NCBI RefSeq assembly: GCF_008806375.1
Contig: NZ_WAAT01000004.1
Location: forward strand, 62,215 to 126,214
Length of the DNA stretch: 64,000 nucleotides
Source: Pseudotamlana haliotis
GTDB taxonomy: Bacteria > Bacteroidota > Bacteroidia > Flavobacteriales > Flavobacteriaceae
Direction: 5' to 3'
Shown: one piece after another, positions 36,046 through 45,787 of the stretch
Numbering within the stretch: the first letter of the stretch is position 1
Layout of the letters: the number at the start of each line of letters is the position of its first letter
Notes under the pieces: generated by a model
Database searches by the model: none
Told to the model about the DNA's origin: nothing
The model's input: the letters and a program-made list of their open reading frames with translations, nothing else
Position numbers and translations under genes: made by a program

Positions 36046-36874
36046 AAAAGCACTACAATTTATGCTTATTAGTACAATAGCATTTACATGTATGAATGGC
36101 ATTGTCAAATATTTGGCACATTTTGATGCTTTTGAAATCGTGTTTTTCCGATCTATTAGTTCGTTATTTTTTACTTTCGGGTTTCTTTTAAAAAATAAAA
36201 TTCCTATTCTAGGAAATAAAAAGAAGCTGTTAGTTTTACGTGCTTTGGTAGGTATGACTTCTATGGCTTTATTCTTTATGTCAACCAAATACCTTCCTAT
36301 TGGTACAGCGGTATCACTACGTTATATGGCACCTATTTTCGCGGGAATTTTTGCTGTTTTATTATTGAAAGAAAAAGTTAAGCCCATACAATGGTTGTTT
36401 TTTCTGGCCGCATTTATAGGGGTTATTATTTTAAAAGGTTTTGATGCAACTTTAGATACTTACGGACTTATACTAATCTTTATCTCGGCGCTGTTTAGCG
36501 GTATGGTTTATGTCATAATAAGTAAAATTGGAAAAGCTGATCACCCGGTGGTTGTGGTAAACTACTTTATGGTAATATCCACCATAATAGGAGGGGTAAT
36601 AGCCTCATTTAATTGGACCACACCTGTTGGGATGGACTGGTTTCTACTGCTTTCTCTAGGTGTTTTTGGTTATTTTGGGCAGGTTTATATGACCAAAGCT
36701 TTTCAAATAGCGGCAACCAATCAAGTGGCACCTCTTAAGTATTTAGAGGTGATTTTTACCGTACTATTTGGAGCCTTTATTTTTGGTGAAGTGTATACAC
36801 TTTTGAGTCTTCTCGGTATCGCGATGATTATTGGTGCTTTAGTATTAAATGCCTTGTATAAAGGGAATAAGTGA
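36035..36874 (+). CDS. Second EamA/DMT-family transporter
   Basis: 279 residues, about ten membrane segments, two EamA repeats. It starts inside the end of the preceding transporter in another frame and is probably translationally coupled. The two proteins differ clearly, so this is not a recent duplication. Substrate unknown. Confidence 0.87.
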   Translation: MDVKKALQFMLISTIAFTCMNGIVKYLAHFDAFEIVFFRSISSLFFTFGFLLKNKIPILGNKKKLLVLRALVGMTSMALFFMSTKYLPIGTAVSLRYMAPIFAGIFAVLLLKEKVKPIQWLFFLAAFIGVIILKGFDATLDTYGLILIFISALFSGMVYVIISKIGKADHPVVVVNYFMVISTIIGGVIASFNWTTPVGMDWFLLLSLGVFGYFGQVYMTKAFQIAATNQVAPLKYLEVIFTVLFGAFIFGEVYTLLSLLGIAMIIGALVLNALYKGNK

Positions 36875-36902
36875 TTTTTTAGCATCATTCCTCTGAGTTA
36901 AA

Positions 36903-36943
36903 TAAACTTATCCATGGAAGTTATTATTCCATGGATAAGTTTA
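36903..36943. repeat. Perfect 17-bp inverted repeat before the nirK remnant
   Basis: TAAACTTATCCATGGAA (36903-36919) and TTCCATGGATAAGTTTA (36927-36943) pair over their full length around a 7-base loop GTTATTA. It is the longest perfect hairpin I found in the window. No T tract follows it on the plus strand. It lies 28 bp after the second transporter and 57 bp before the eroded nirK start. Confidence 0.75.
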
Positions 36944-36999
36944 ATACTATTTCTATAGACTTTATAAATAGTTTACTCTTCAAATTACTGTAAGTCAAA

Positions 37000-37863
37000 A
37001 TGGAAATTTTGGAGCAAGAAGGTGAAATGACAGATGAGGTTAAATATATGTATTGGACTTTTGGTGGTACCGTACCAGGAAGTTTTATTAGAACTCGAGT
37101 AGGAGATGAAGTTGAATTTCATTTACAAAATCACCCAGACAACAAATTACCTCATAATATTAATATGCATGCTGTAACTGGACCAGGAGGAGGTGCAGAA
37201 TCTTTATTTGTGGCTCCTGGTCATGAAAAAGTATTTTCGTTTAAAACCTTACATCCAGGTTTGTATGTTTACCACTGTGCTACGGCGCCTGTAGGCATGC
37301 AGCCGAAGGTGCAGCTATGATGGAATTTAAAGTTGCTGTGCCAGTAACATTTATACTAGTCGATCATTCAATTTTTAGAGCTTTTAACAAAGGAGCTTTA
37401 GGGATGCTTAAAGTCGAAGGCGAAGAAAATAAGACTATTTATTCTGGCGAAATTAGCGATGGAATCTATTTACCTTGAAGGACCAAGAATTCATCACATG
37501 CCAACAACAAATGTGGTTGTAGAATCTAACACTTCGGCGCAATCTTTTGATGAACAAATGGAATACGGTAAACAAGTTTATATGAAAACCTGTTATGCTT
37601 ATCATCAAGCTGAAGGGCAGGGGATTCCAAGCGCTTTTCCTCCTTTAGCAAATTCAGATTATTTAAACGCAGATGTAGATCGTGCTATTGGAATTGTTTT
37701 ACACGGAAAAACAGGTGAAATTACAGTGAATGGTGAAAAATACTACACTGTCATGACCAGACAAATGTTGACTACAGAAGAAATTGCCAACATAATGACT
37801 TATGTTTATAACAGTTGGGGCAATTCCAAAAAAGTGGTTGAAAAAGTTAAAAACAAAAAATAG
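37000..37863 (+). pseudogene. nirK: Copper nitrite reductase NirK fused to cytochrome c, decayed
   Basis: Remnants in three frames. 37000-37320 encodes most of cupredoxin domain 1 ([49 protein letters not shown]). After GM an internal deletion and frame change join it to [14 protein letters not shown], continuing DHSIFRAFNKGALGMLKVEG to a stop at about 37478. A third frame (from 37459) carries a cytochrome c domain. Lesions: missing N-terminus and signal, deletion of about 120 residues including several copper ligands, a frameshift near 37460, and a haem motif CYAYH in place of CxxCH. It would have reduced nitrite to nitric oxide in the periplasm. Confidence 0.85.
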
Positions 37864-37871
37864 TTAATAGT

Positions 37872-38646
37872 ATGCTAAGCCAAGTCTTTAGATTATTAGT
37901 CGTTTTTTTTATACATACAAACAGCCCTTAATGCCCAATCTAAAGACATGACTATCATTAAAGGTAGTCGGTATATCCCTTTGTACGGAAGGGATTCTAC
38001 AGTCGTCGAAGTCAAAGATTTTGAAATGGATATTTATCCGGTAACAAATTCAGAATATTTGGAGTTTTTAAAAAAGTATCCTAAATGGCGCAAATCTCAA
38101 GTTATAAGTTTGTTTTCAGATAAAAGTTATCTCGCTAATTATACTTCAGATTTAGAAATTCAGCCAACTTTAAAACCCAATAACGCCGCTACTTATATCT
38201 CATGGTATGCTGCAAAGGCTTATTGTGAATGCCAAGGCAAGCGCTTACCAACGGTTGATGAATGGGAATATGTGGCTATGGCAGACGAAACCACAAAAGA
38301 TGCGAGAATAAAACCAGAGTATAATGCAAAAATACTTTCATGGTATGAAGCGCCGCGGACCAATGAAAATGTCATTGGGCTAACGCCTAAAAATGTTTGG
38401 GGTGTTTATGATTTGCATGGTTTGGTTTGGGAATGGACCTTGGATTTTAATTCTGTATTAATTACAGGGGAGTCTAGAAAAAATGTTGATAAAGACAATA
38501 ATTTATTCTGCGGAAGCGCTGCTTTAAACGCCATCGATTTAATGAACTATGCCGCTTTTATGCGTTACGCCATTCGGGTGAGCTTAAAAGCAAAATATTA
38601 TATGAAGAACCTAGGGTTTAGATGTGTAAAAGATGTACAAAAATAA
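37872..38646 (+). pseudogene. nirV: NirV-like formylglycine-generating-enzyme-fold protein, frameshifted in the signal peptide
   Basis: The intact body (from ATG 37948, 232 residues) is an FGE-sulfatase domain: FEMDIYPVTNSEYLEFL, CECQGKRLPTVDEWEYV, VWGVYDLHGLVWEWTLD and NLGFRCVKD. Upstream, ATG 37872 begins a signal peptide (MLSQVFRLLVVF) that runs out of frame. Removing one T from the run of eight at 37903-37910 restores a continuous reading with cleavage after LNA and joins it to the body (257 residues). NirV accompanies nirK in many denitrifiers. Either a true loss or a homopolymer slip; without it the body lacks export. Confidence 0.75.
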
Positions 38647-38650
38647 TGTT

Positions 38651-39276
38651 ATGAAACTACTTAAAATCATGTTTAGCCTTTTTGCTATCACGATCTGTTT
38701 GGTGGCATGCAGTTCTAAAGGATCAAATAATAAAAAAGGTGATAGAAACTACCAAGCAAGTCACTGATAGTAATGTGATTTCTGAAAATTCCATTTTCAA
38801 CCTAACTTCAAAATGGCAAACTGAAGAAGATAAAACCATCGAACTTAGAGACCTGAAAGGAAAAACTTTAGTGATGGTGATGATTTATACGACTTGCAAA
38901 GCAGCTTGTCCTAGTCTTGTAGCAGATATGCGAAATATTGAAAATAAAATTCCAAAAGAAAACCTTGATGGTTTAAACTTTATACTAATAAGTATTGACC
39001 CTAAAACGGATACTCCAGAACGCTTGAATGTTTTGCTATAGAAAACCATATGAATGATAAACAATGGACCTTTTTACAGGGTACAGAAAGTGGTGTTCGT
39101 GAGTTGGCTAATGTATTAGCTATGAAATACAAGCAAATTTCACCCATAGATTTTTAGCATTCAAACATCATATCGGTCTTCAATAATAAGGGTGAATTAG
39201 TGCATCAACAAGAAGGGGTTTAGGGGTAGATAATGAATCTACCGTACAAACTATTCTTGAATTAGTACAAGAATAG
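38651..39276 (+). pseudogene. SCO1/SenC copper chaperone lipoprotein, decayed
   Basis: A lipoprotein start (MKLLKIMFSLFAITICLVAC) shifts frame within AATAATAAAAAA near 38725. The core then reads VIETTKQVTDSNVI onward, with the copper motif YTTCKAACPSLV and ISIDPKTDTPERL. A second frameshift at about 39030 leads to ENHMNDKQWTFLQGTESGVRELANVLAMK; an in-frame TAG interrupts SPIDF-HSNIISVFN, and another frameshift follows near 39215 before VDNESTVQTILELVQE. At least four lesions. SCO proteins deliver copper to respiratory or nitrous-pathway enzymes, consistent with the neighbouring nirK. Confidence 0.85.
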
Positions 39277-39620
39277 GATCTTATGTTGTAATTCCTAACT
39301 TTGATCTAAGGTATAATGTATTTGTTTTTAATGTTTTAGTATTTATTTACATCAATCACATTTGTTTATTAAACACTATTTAATCCATTTTTAATTAAAA
39401 AAAAATTACGAAATATGCAGTATAACCTTAGAGTTATAGGTTTTACAGGTCGTTTTTTGATTATAAATTTTTTATTATTTAAGTAATCACTCTTTTAATT
39501 GTTAAATACGCAACAGATATAAGTGCTCTAAAAAAAGTACTTACCACAAATAGTAATTTGTCAATAAATATTTATTAAATTTAAATCATTGACGAAGGTT
39601 TAATTACTAAAATATAAAAT
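39277..39620. other. 344-bp noncoding gap
   Basis: AT-rich; no gene, perfect promoter box or strong hairpin seen. It separates the eroded nitrite-reductase locus from the ATP-grasp genes and must hold the promoter of the latter. Confidence 0.5.
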
Positions 39621-41087
39621 TTGAAAGACGCTATTAACCTGCCATTATTTTCTTCATATGAGTTTGATTCTAGATTTTATGATGAATTGTTTTCTAAAAG
39701 AGAGGACGTTAGGTCCATTTACACCAAATTATTTGAGTTGTTTGGGTCTTATTCTGTATCCGAATTTAATAGACTAAACATTCAGGCAAAAGATTCTTTT
39801 TTCAATTCAGGAATCACATTTCAGGTTTATGGTGACAATGAAGTAAACGAAAAAATATTTCCTTTCGATTTATTTCCTAGAATCATAGAACATAATGAAT
39901 GGGAAACCATTGAAACAGGAGTTTTACAAAGAAGTAAGGCATTAAATTTGTTTCTTTGGGATGTTTATCATGATCAAAAAATCATAAAGCAAGGTATTGT
40001 TCCAAAAGAACTCATAGAATCTTCGGTGAACTTTTTACCAGAAATGATCAATTTAGATCCTCCAGAAGGCATCTACAACCACATTTCTGGAACTGATTTA
40101 ATCAAGCATTCCGATGGTAATTACTATGTTTTAGAAGATAATATTCGTTGTCCGTCTGGAGTGAGCTATGTGATTGGAAATCGAGGTGCCGTAAAACATG
40201 CATTATTTGGTGTTTTTAACCAATATAAGGCGCATACCATTGTTAATTATGGTTCTAAGCTTTTAGAAACCATGCAATCTGTAAAGCCTACAGGTGTAGA
40301 TAATCCAGTTTGCGTGATTATTACGCCAGGAGTTTATAATTCGGCTTATTATGAACACTGCTTTTTAGCCAAACAAATGGGAATTCTTTTAGTGGAAGGT
40401 CGTGATTTATTTGTTGAAAATGACTTTGTTTACATGAAAACCATTTATGGTATTGAAAAAGTTGATGTCATTTATAGGAGAGTTGATGATTTGTTTCTAG
40501 ATCCGTTAGTTTTTAAACCAGATTCTCTATTAGGCGTTCTAGGGTTATTTTCGGTGTATTTAAAAGGGAATGTGGCATTAGTAAATGCTCCAGGAACTGG
40601 TGTGGCGGACGATAAAGCCATTTACACTTATATGCCGGAAATCATAAAATATTACTTAGATGAAGATGCCATATTAAACAATGTACATACATACCATTGT
40701 AGTCGTAAAAATGAATTGAACTATGTATTAGAAAATATTGATAAGCTGGTTATAAAACCAGTTGATGAATCTGGTGGTTATGGGATTTCAATTGGAAATA
40801 AACTGAGTGAGGCAGAAATAGAAAAAGTAAAAGAAACTATAAAAAAAGAACCAAGAAAGTACATTGCGCAACCCATCATGTCACTTTCAACGCACCCCAC
40901 ATATATTGATGACAGTCAATCGTTTGAATCAAGGCATGTGGATTTGAGAACCTTTACTTTATTGGGTAAAGATATTGATTTTGTGCTTAAAGGAGGCTTA
41001 ACCAGAGTCGCACTTAAAAAAGGAAATTTAGTAGTGAATTCATCACAAGGTGGTGGTTCAAAAGATACATGGGTATTAAAAAAATAG
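39621..41087 (+). CDS. Circularly permuted type 2 ATP-grasp protein (COG2308)
   Basis: 488 residues, TTG start. Conserved family stretches: YVLEDNIRCPSGVSYVIGNR, IYRRVDDLFLDPLVF, NAPGTGVADDKA, KLVIKPVDESGGYG (glycine-rich loop) and VDLRTFTLLG, ending SSQGGGSKDTWVLKK. The ATP-grasp fold couples ATP hydrolysis to formation of an amide or similar bond; for this family a peptide ligase role is predicted but not shown. The ESGGYG loop is intact here, unlike the fused paralogue at 43166. Followed 7 bp later by its alpha-E partner. Confidence 0.9.
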   Translation: MKDAINLPLFSSYEFDSRFYDELFSKREDVRSIYTKLFELFGSYSVSEFNRLNIQAKDSFFNSGITFQVYGDNEVNEKIFPFDLFPRIIEHNEWETIETGVLQRSKALNLFLWDVYHDQKIIKQGIVPKELIESSVNFLPEMINLDPPEGIYNHISGTDLIKHSDGNYYVLEDNIRCPSGVSYVIGNRGAVKHALFGVFNQYKAHTIVNYGSKLLETMQSVKPTGVDNPVCVIITPGVYNSAYYEHCFLAKQMGILLVEGRDLFVENDFVYMKTIYGIEKVDVIYRRVDDLFLDPLVFKPDSLLGVLGLFSVYLKGNVALVNAPGTGVADDKAIYTYMPEIIKYYLDEDAILNNVHTYHCSRKNELNYVLENIDKLVIKPVDESGGYGISIGNKLSEAEIEKVKETIKKEPRKYIAQPIMSLSTHPTYIDDSQSFESRHVDLRTFTLLGKDIDFVLKGGLTRVALKKGNLVVNSSQGGGSKDTWVLKK

Positions 41088-41094
41088 GATATAT

Positions 41095-42075
41095 ATGTTA
41101 GCAAGAGTAGCAAATAATTTATTTTGGATGGGAAGATATATTGAACGATCTGAACATGTAGCACGATTTTTAAGGGTTAATTATTTTTCATCTTTAGATG
41201 CTCCAGATGAATTATCGCAATCGAGGCAATTTGTCTTGAGATCGGTGATGTACATGGCCGCGAATGAAATTATAGATTCAGACATCGCTTTGGAAGAGGA
41301 AGAAGTTCTTTACAATGTGGGTTTAAATCAAGATACACCATATTCCATTGTAAACGGTTTTGTCAACGCACACGAGAATGCTAGAAGTGCACGAGATTTA
41401 ATTTCCAATGAGTTATTTGAAACTATCAATAGAATTAAACATACTATTAAAGGATATTCCGTTGAAAAACTGGTAAAGAGTCAGTTATATGATTTCTCAA
41501 TCATTGTTTCGGATGCCACTTCAGAAATCAAAAGCAAAATAGAAAGCACTTTATTGCATGATGAAGTTTACGCTATTATTATGTTAGGTATTCATATTGA
41601 ACGTGGGTTGCAAGTCGCGCGGATTATCAATTCTAAAGTTAGTGATGCCAGTACGGTTAAGAATATTTATGGCGACAAGGTAGATGGTAATTATCAATGG
41701 AGCACTTTATTAAAGTGTGTGTTGTCTTATGATATGATGCGTAGAAGCTATAAAAAAACCCCAGAAAGAATTAATACTTTGGAATTTTTAATACTAAATT
41801 CGAAATGTCCGAGATCAATAAAAGACAGCTTGAATAAAATGAATAATTACATTTGTATGATTTCAAAGCAACATGAAAAACCTGTAAATTCTGCAGCTTT
41901 TTTAATTGGGAAAATGGCTTCTGAATTTGAGTACAAGTTGATTGATGAAATTGATAATAATTTAGAAGAATGCCTTGCTAACTTGATTGTTAAATTAGCT
42001 GATATTGCTGAAAAATTAGAAGAAGATTACTTTGATATTTCTCACAGTTTAGAGGTTAAGAAAGTAAAAGCCTAG
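41095..42075 (+). CDS. Alpha-E domain protein (COG2307)
   Basis: 326 residues, helical. N-terminus LARVANNLFWMGRYIERSEHVARFLRVN is the hallmark of the alpha-E family (DUF403), which nearly always accompanies the permuted ATP-grasp protein. Function unknown; a binding or scaffold role for the ligase is the usual guess. Its TGase neighbours are on the opposite strand. Confidence 0.9.
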   Translation: MLARVANNLFWMGRYIERSEHVARFLRVNYFSSLDAPDELSQSRQFVLRSVMYMAANEIIDSDIALEEEEVLYNVGLNQDTPYSIVNGFVNAHENARSARDLISNELFETINRIKHTIKGYSVEKLVKSQLYDFSIIVSDATSEIKSKIESTLLHDEVYAIIMLGIHIERGLQVARIINSKVSDASTVKNIYGDKVDGNYQWSTLLKCVLSYDMMRRSYKKTPERINTLEFLILNSKCPRSIKDSLNKMNNYICMISKQHEKPVNSAAFLIGKMASEFEYKLIDEIDNNLEECLANLIVKLADIAEKLEEDYFDISHSLEVKKVKA

Positions 42076-42114
42076 TTGTTTTTAAATAAAACTTTCTAAA
42101 GTGTAATTTTCGTC

Positions 42115-42156
42115 AACCTGAACTTCTGCCTGCCGACATGCACGGTGATTCAGGTT
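42115..42156. repeat. Palindromic repeat between convergent gene sets
   Basis: AACCTGAA (42115-42122) and TTCAGGTT (42149-42156) are exact reverse complements with 26 bases between, including CTGCCTGCCGAC, a word typical of dispersed flavobacterial repeats. It lies between the two convergent ATP-grasp gene sets and may serve as a bidirectional terminator. Confidence 0.5.
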
Positions 42157-42238
42157 GTCATATAAGTGGATTATCAATGAATTATAATACTCTGAAATAA
42201 ACTCAGAAGGACTTATTTTTATACTTTTAGTCAGTCTT

Positions 42239-43165
42239 TTAACTTTGAGTTTGACTTTGTTGTTGCGTAGCCGGTTTTGCCGGTCTTAAATCTACAGAAA
42301 CTTCCATATCGTTTTTTCCTGTTGAATAAATCACACCTTTAAGAGGAGGTACATCGTAATAATCACGACCATGAGCGACAACTATATGTTGGTCTTTAGG
42401 AATTTGATTGTTTGTAGGATCAAAATCTACCCAGCCATGAGAAGGGATATATACCGAAAACCAAGCATGAGAAGCATCGGTTCCTATTAATTTTTCTTTG
42501 CCTTCCGGCGGAAGCGTTTCAATGTAACCACTTACATATCTAGCAGGTATACCCATAGATCGTACGCATGCAATAGCAACTTGAGCAAAATCTTGACAAA
42601 CACCTTTTTTAGCTTTCATCACATCATCTAAAGGTGTAGCAATATTGGTAAAGCCTGAAACAAAATCAAAATCTATAAAAATGCGTTGCATGAGTTCATG
42701 CGCAGCCTCATAAAGAGAACGCTCTGGCTTAAAAGAAACTTTAGCGTATTTTCTTATTTCAGGAGTTATTTTTGAAATTAATGGTGAAAATAATTGAAAT
42801 TGTCTGGCATTAACCGTTTCATCATCAACACCTTTTAATAAACTTAAAGCCGAAGACACAGTGATACTATCACGTTTTTTAATATCATCCTCTGATACCT
42901 GAAGACTAAAATCACGCTTTATCTTACTTCGTGAAATCACTATCAGTTCCTCATGATTTTCTTGAATATCAAACCGTGCAACCGTATTACCAAAAAAGTC
43001 AACACGTTGTGATATTTCAGTAGGTTTCGGACTAATTTCTAAGCTGTATTCCAACAATTCTTGACCCTTGAAATTTTTAGGTTTAAGTGTCGCTAAGTTG
43101 TGACAAAATGAAGCGCCTTGTTCGTATTTGTATTTTGTTTTATGCCAGAGATCAAAGACTACCAT
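42239..43165 (-). CDS. Transglutaminase-like cysteine protein (COG1305)
   Basis: 308 residues. A beta-rich N-terminal domain (about 1-150) and a transglutaminase core with the triad Cys190 (KKGVCQDFA), His233 (SHAWF) and Asp249 (VDFDPTNN). No signal peptide, so cytoplasmic. The start ATG directly abuts the TAA stop of the upstream fused gene. Expected to act as a peptidase or amide-forming enzyme on the product of the ATP-grasp partner; the C-terminal tail is Gln/Thr-rich. Confidence 0.9.
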   Translation of the reverse strand: MVVFDLWHKTKYKYEQGASFCHNLATLKPKNFKGQELLEYSLEISPKPTEISQRVDFFGNTVARFDIQENHEELIVISRSKIKRDFSLQVSEDDIKKRDSITVSSALSLLKGVDDETVNARQFQLFSPLISKITPEIRKYAKVSFKPERSLYEAAHELMQRIFIDFDFVSGFTNIATPLDDVMKAKKGVCQDFAQVAIACVRSMGIPARYVSGYIETLPPEGKEKLIGTDASHAWFSVYIPSHGWVDFDPTNNQIPKDQHIVVAHGRDYYDVPPLKGVIYSTGKNDMEVSVDLRPAKPATQQQSQTQS

Positions 43166-45727
43166 TTAATTTGTGATATTTCGGTTAACCAATTGCTTTT
43201 GCTGTTGTGAGTGATTGAAATAGGTATCAGAAATCGCCATTGAGGTTACGTGAAATAAATCACTTAATTCTGATAATAAAGTGTCCAGTTTCAAGCGTAT
43301 TTTAGATTTTTCATCCACTTCTAAAATAGCCTCTAGAGTAATGTTTTCTATTAAACTTAAAGCTTTATCTATATTTATTTGACAAACCGTAGGTTCATTA
43401 TTTAAGCCGTTATTAGGCAGTTTATTGATATCCTTTTGCAATCTTGTAATCTGATAGCTAAATGACCTGGTGTATTCATTATCTAAAAGCAATAATTTGA
43501 GCACATTTTCAAGACTTAAATACGACTTATAACTATACCTATATATATTCAAACTTTCATGGCTAGATAATAGCGATTCTAGAATTTCATATTCTAAATC
43601 TTCATCATGATTTACAACAACAAGTGCTCTAAATTTCTCAATGGTAATAGAAGCTTCTTCGAGTTGAAGTCCAATAAAATAGAGTAGGAGCCCTTGTCTT
43701 ACCATAATACTTTCTTCGGTAAGCGCCATAAAAGCAATAAGTCTGGTAATAATTTTATCAAAGAACTTAGTCATGGCATAAACACTATAGTTTTCTTCAG
43801 TCTTAAAATTTTTCCAAATTTTATCAATACTATCAAAAACACGCCACATGTCTTTAGACCATAAGTTCCTCAAAGTAAAATATGAGCCATTGAAACTTTG
43901 TAAGCTTTGAGCAAAACTTCCAATACGTGTCTCATCTATAACCACAGAAATTATTTCTTTAAGTGGATCTTTAAGCATGTCATCTCCCTTTTCTTCATCA
44001 AAGAAACCAGGGAAAGTAGAGGTTATTGTGGTAATAGAATGATATAGAATATTTAAACTCTCTGAATTGGGTTGATACTTGCTATTGAATTGTGTATTGG
44101 TCATTTGGTTCAAAACCATACGAATGTATCGAGCGGTTAATAAAGTTCTCGCTACATATCTTCCTGACCAAAATAGATTTTCAGCTGTATTACTAGGCAC
44201 ATCATTGATGCTAATAATATTATTAGGGAAGGTTTTATTCCAAGAATACAGTTGAAGCTGATTTTCTTTTTGTTCGCCAACCACCCAAAAATCTTTACTC
44301 GTTCCACCACGTTGATTGGAAACAAATAATTTTTCACGCTCTGCAGCAACACGCACCAAACCCCCAGGCATCACACTATAACCGTCTCCTTTAGCAATAG
44401 AAAAAGTTCGACATAATATTTTACGAGGTTCTAGTTTTTCATTAACAAAGTTAGGAGCGGTTGAAAAATAAATTTTTTCTTGAGCAACATATTGATTCGG
44501 ATTTGTTAGAATGTCTTTTTTAAGCTTTTTTAGTTCTTTTTTAGATAAAAACTCACAAAATATAATGTTTTCACGTTGCGAACGGTCAATTTTCTTAACC
44601 ACAAAAGACGTTAAATTGTCAAAAACATGATTACGCTCTTTTTCTTGTCCGCACCACCAAGAAGCAATTTGTGGCAAAATTAATTTCTCATCAAGGAAAT
44701 ATTTACAAATATTTTCCATAAACGGAATTAAGCCTGGGTTTTCTAAAACACCGCTTCCAATAGGGTTTACAATAGCCACGTTTTGTTGTCGTACCACTTC
44801 AAGTAAACCAGCGACACCTAAATAAGAATCTTCACGAAGTTCTAATGGATCCATAAAAGCATCATCAACACGACGTAATATGACATGAACCTGCTTTAAA
44901 CCTTTTAAGGATTTCACCCAAACTTTGCCGTTTCTAACCACTAAATCATTGCCTTTAACCAAAGGGTAACCTAGAAAATTAGATAAATAAGCATGTTCGA
45001 AATAAGTTTCATTATGAGGTCCAGGCGTTAAAATAACAATGGTAGGGTTGCTTTTATTTTCAGGAACAGCACTAAGTAATAATTGATTAAAATCTTTAAA
45101 GAATTTTGACGGTTGTTTGACATTAATATTATCAAACAACTCAGGGATCACGCGACTATTAGACAATCTGTTTTCCAAAGCATAGCCCATGCCAGAAGGT
45201 GCTTGAGTACGATCGTTCACCACCCACATGCGTCCGTCAGGGCCACGAGCTAAGTCTACCGCATGAATAGATAATTGCTTAGCTGTTTTATATTGAATTT
45301 TATCACAAGCCCTTAAAAATCCACGATGAGCATAAAGCACTTCAGGAGGGACAATGCCTTCCTTGAGCAATTTACGTTCACCATAAATATCTTTAAGAAT
45401 TAAATTTAAAAGTTCAGAACGTTGCTGAATGCCTTTTTCTACTAAACGCCATTCTTTTTGTTGAATGATGAAAGGGATGATATTTAAATTCCAAGGTCTA
45501 TTTAACCCATTAGGATCATTATAAACATTGTAAGTTACCCCATTTTCAGCCAAAAGCCAATCAATTTCAGATTGTTTAGAAGCCAGTTCTTTACTACCAA
45601 TTTTCAATAAATTATCCAACAGACTTTTCCAATCAGGTTTGATGGTCATGTCTGCAGTTAATAATTCGTCATACTTACTAAAATCCTTAAAGTAATTTTC
45701 GAATATGGTATTTTCTTTTGTCTCCAT
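43166..45727 (-). CDS. Fused permuted ATP-grasp and alpha-E protein
   Basis: 853 residues from ATG 45727; an in-frame TTG at 45769 would add 14. Residues about 25-495 are the ATP-grasp part (NDRTQAPSGMGYALENRL, RRVDDAFMDPLEL), and from NTAENLFWSGRYVARTLLTARYIR onward the alpha-E domain. The glycine-rich loop seen as KPVDESGGYG in the stand-alone paralogue is KKIDRSQRENII here, so nucleotide binding may be altered. This fused form is a recognised subfamily. Middle gene of the three-gene minus-strand operon. Confidence 0.9.
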   Translation of the reverse strand: METKENTIFENYFKDFSKYDELLTADMTIKPDWKSLLDNLLKIGSKELASKQSEIDWLLAENGVTYNVYNDPNGLNRPWNLNIIPFIIQQKEWRLVEKGIQQRSELLNLILKDIYGERKLLKEGIVPPEVLYAHRGFLRACDKIQYKTAKQLSIHAVDLARGPDGRMWVVNDRTQAPSGMGYALENRLSNSRVIPELFDNINVKQPSKFFKDFNQLLLSAVPENKSNPTIVILTPGPHNETYFEHAYLSNFLGYPLVKGNDLVVRNGKVWVKSLKGLKQVHVILRRVDDAFMDPLELREDSYLGVAGLLEVVRQQNVAIVNPIGSGVLENPGLIPFMENICKYFLDEKLILPQIASWWCGQEKERNHVFDNLTSFVVKKIDRSQRENIIFCEFLSKKELKKLKKDILTNPNQYVAQEKIYFSTAPNFVNEKLEPRKILCRTFSIAKGDGYSVMPGGLVRVAAEREKLFVSNQRGGTSKDFWVVGEQKENQLQLYSWNKTFPNNIISINDVPSNTAENLFWSGRYVARTLLTARYIRMVLNQMTNTQFNSKYQPNSESLNILYHSITTITSTFPGFFDEEKGDDMLKDPLKEIISVVIDETRIGSFAQSLQSFNGSYFTLRNLWSKDMWRVFDSIDKIWKNFKTEENYSVYAMTKFFDKIITRLIAFMALTEESIMVRQGLLLYFIGLQLEEASITIEKFRALVVVNHDEDLEYEILESLLSSHESLNIYRYSYKSYLSLENVLKLLLLDNEYTRSFSYQITRLQKDINKLPNNGLNNEPTVCQINIDKALSLIENITLEAILEVDEKSKIRLKLDTLLSELSDLFHVTSMAISDTYFNHSQQQKQLVNRNITN

Positions 45728-45787
45728 TAATTTGGATTCCTTAATCTTGATATGGTCACTAAAAAGCAATTCAAGACATTAATTTAC

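Noticed and set aside
37000-37863. Two separate small genes, a cupredoxin and a cytochrome c protein
   Set aside because: They are fragments of one nirK-cytochrome c fusion; residues between them continue the same protein in another frame and the haem motif is broken.
38682-39041. A stand-alone 119-residue thioredoxin-like protein
   Set aside because: It is the middle of the SCO1 pseudogene; the lipoprotein start and C-terminal segments are in other frames on either side.
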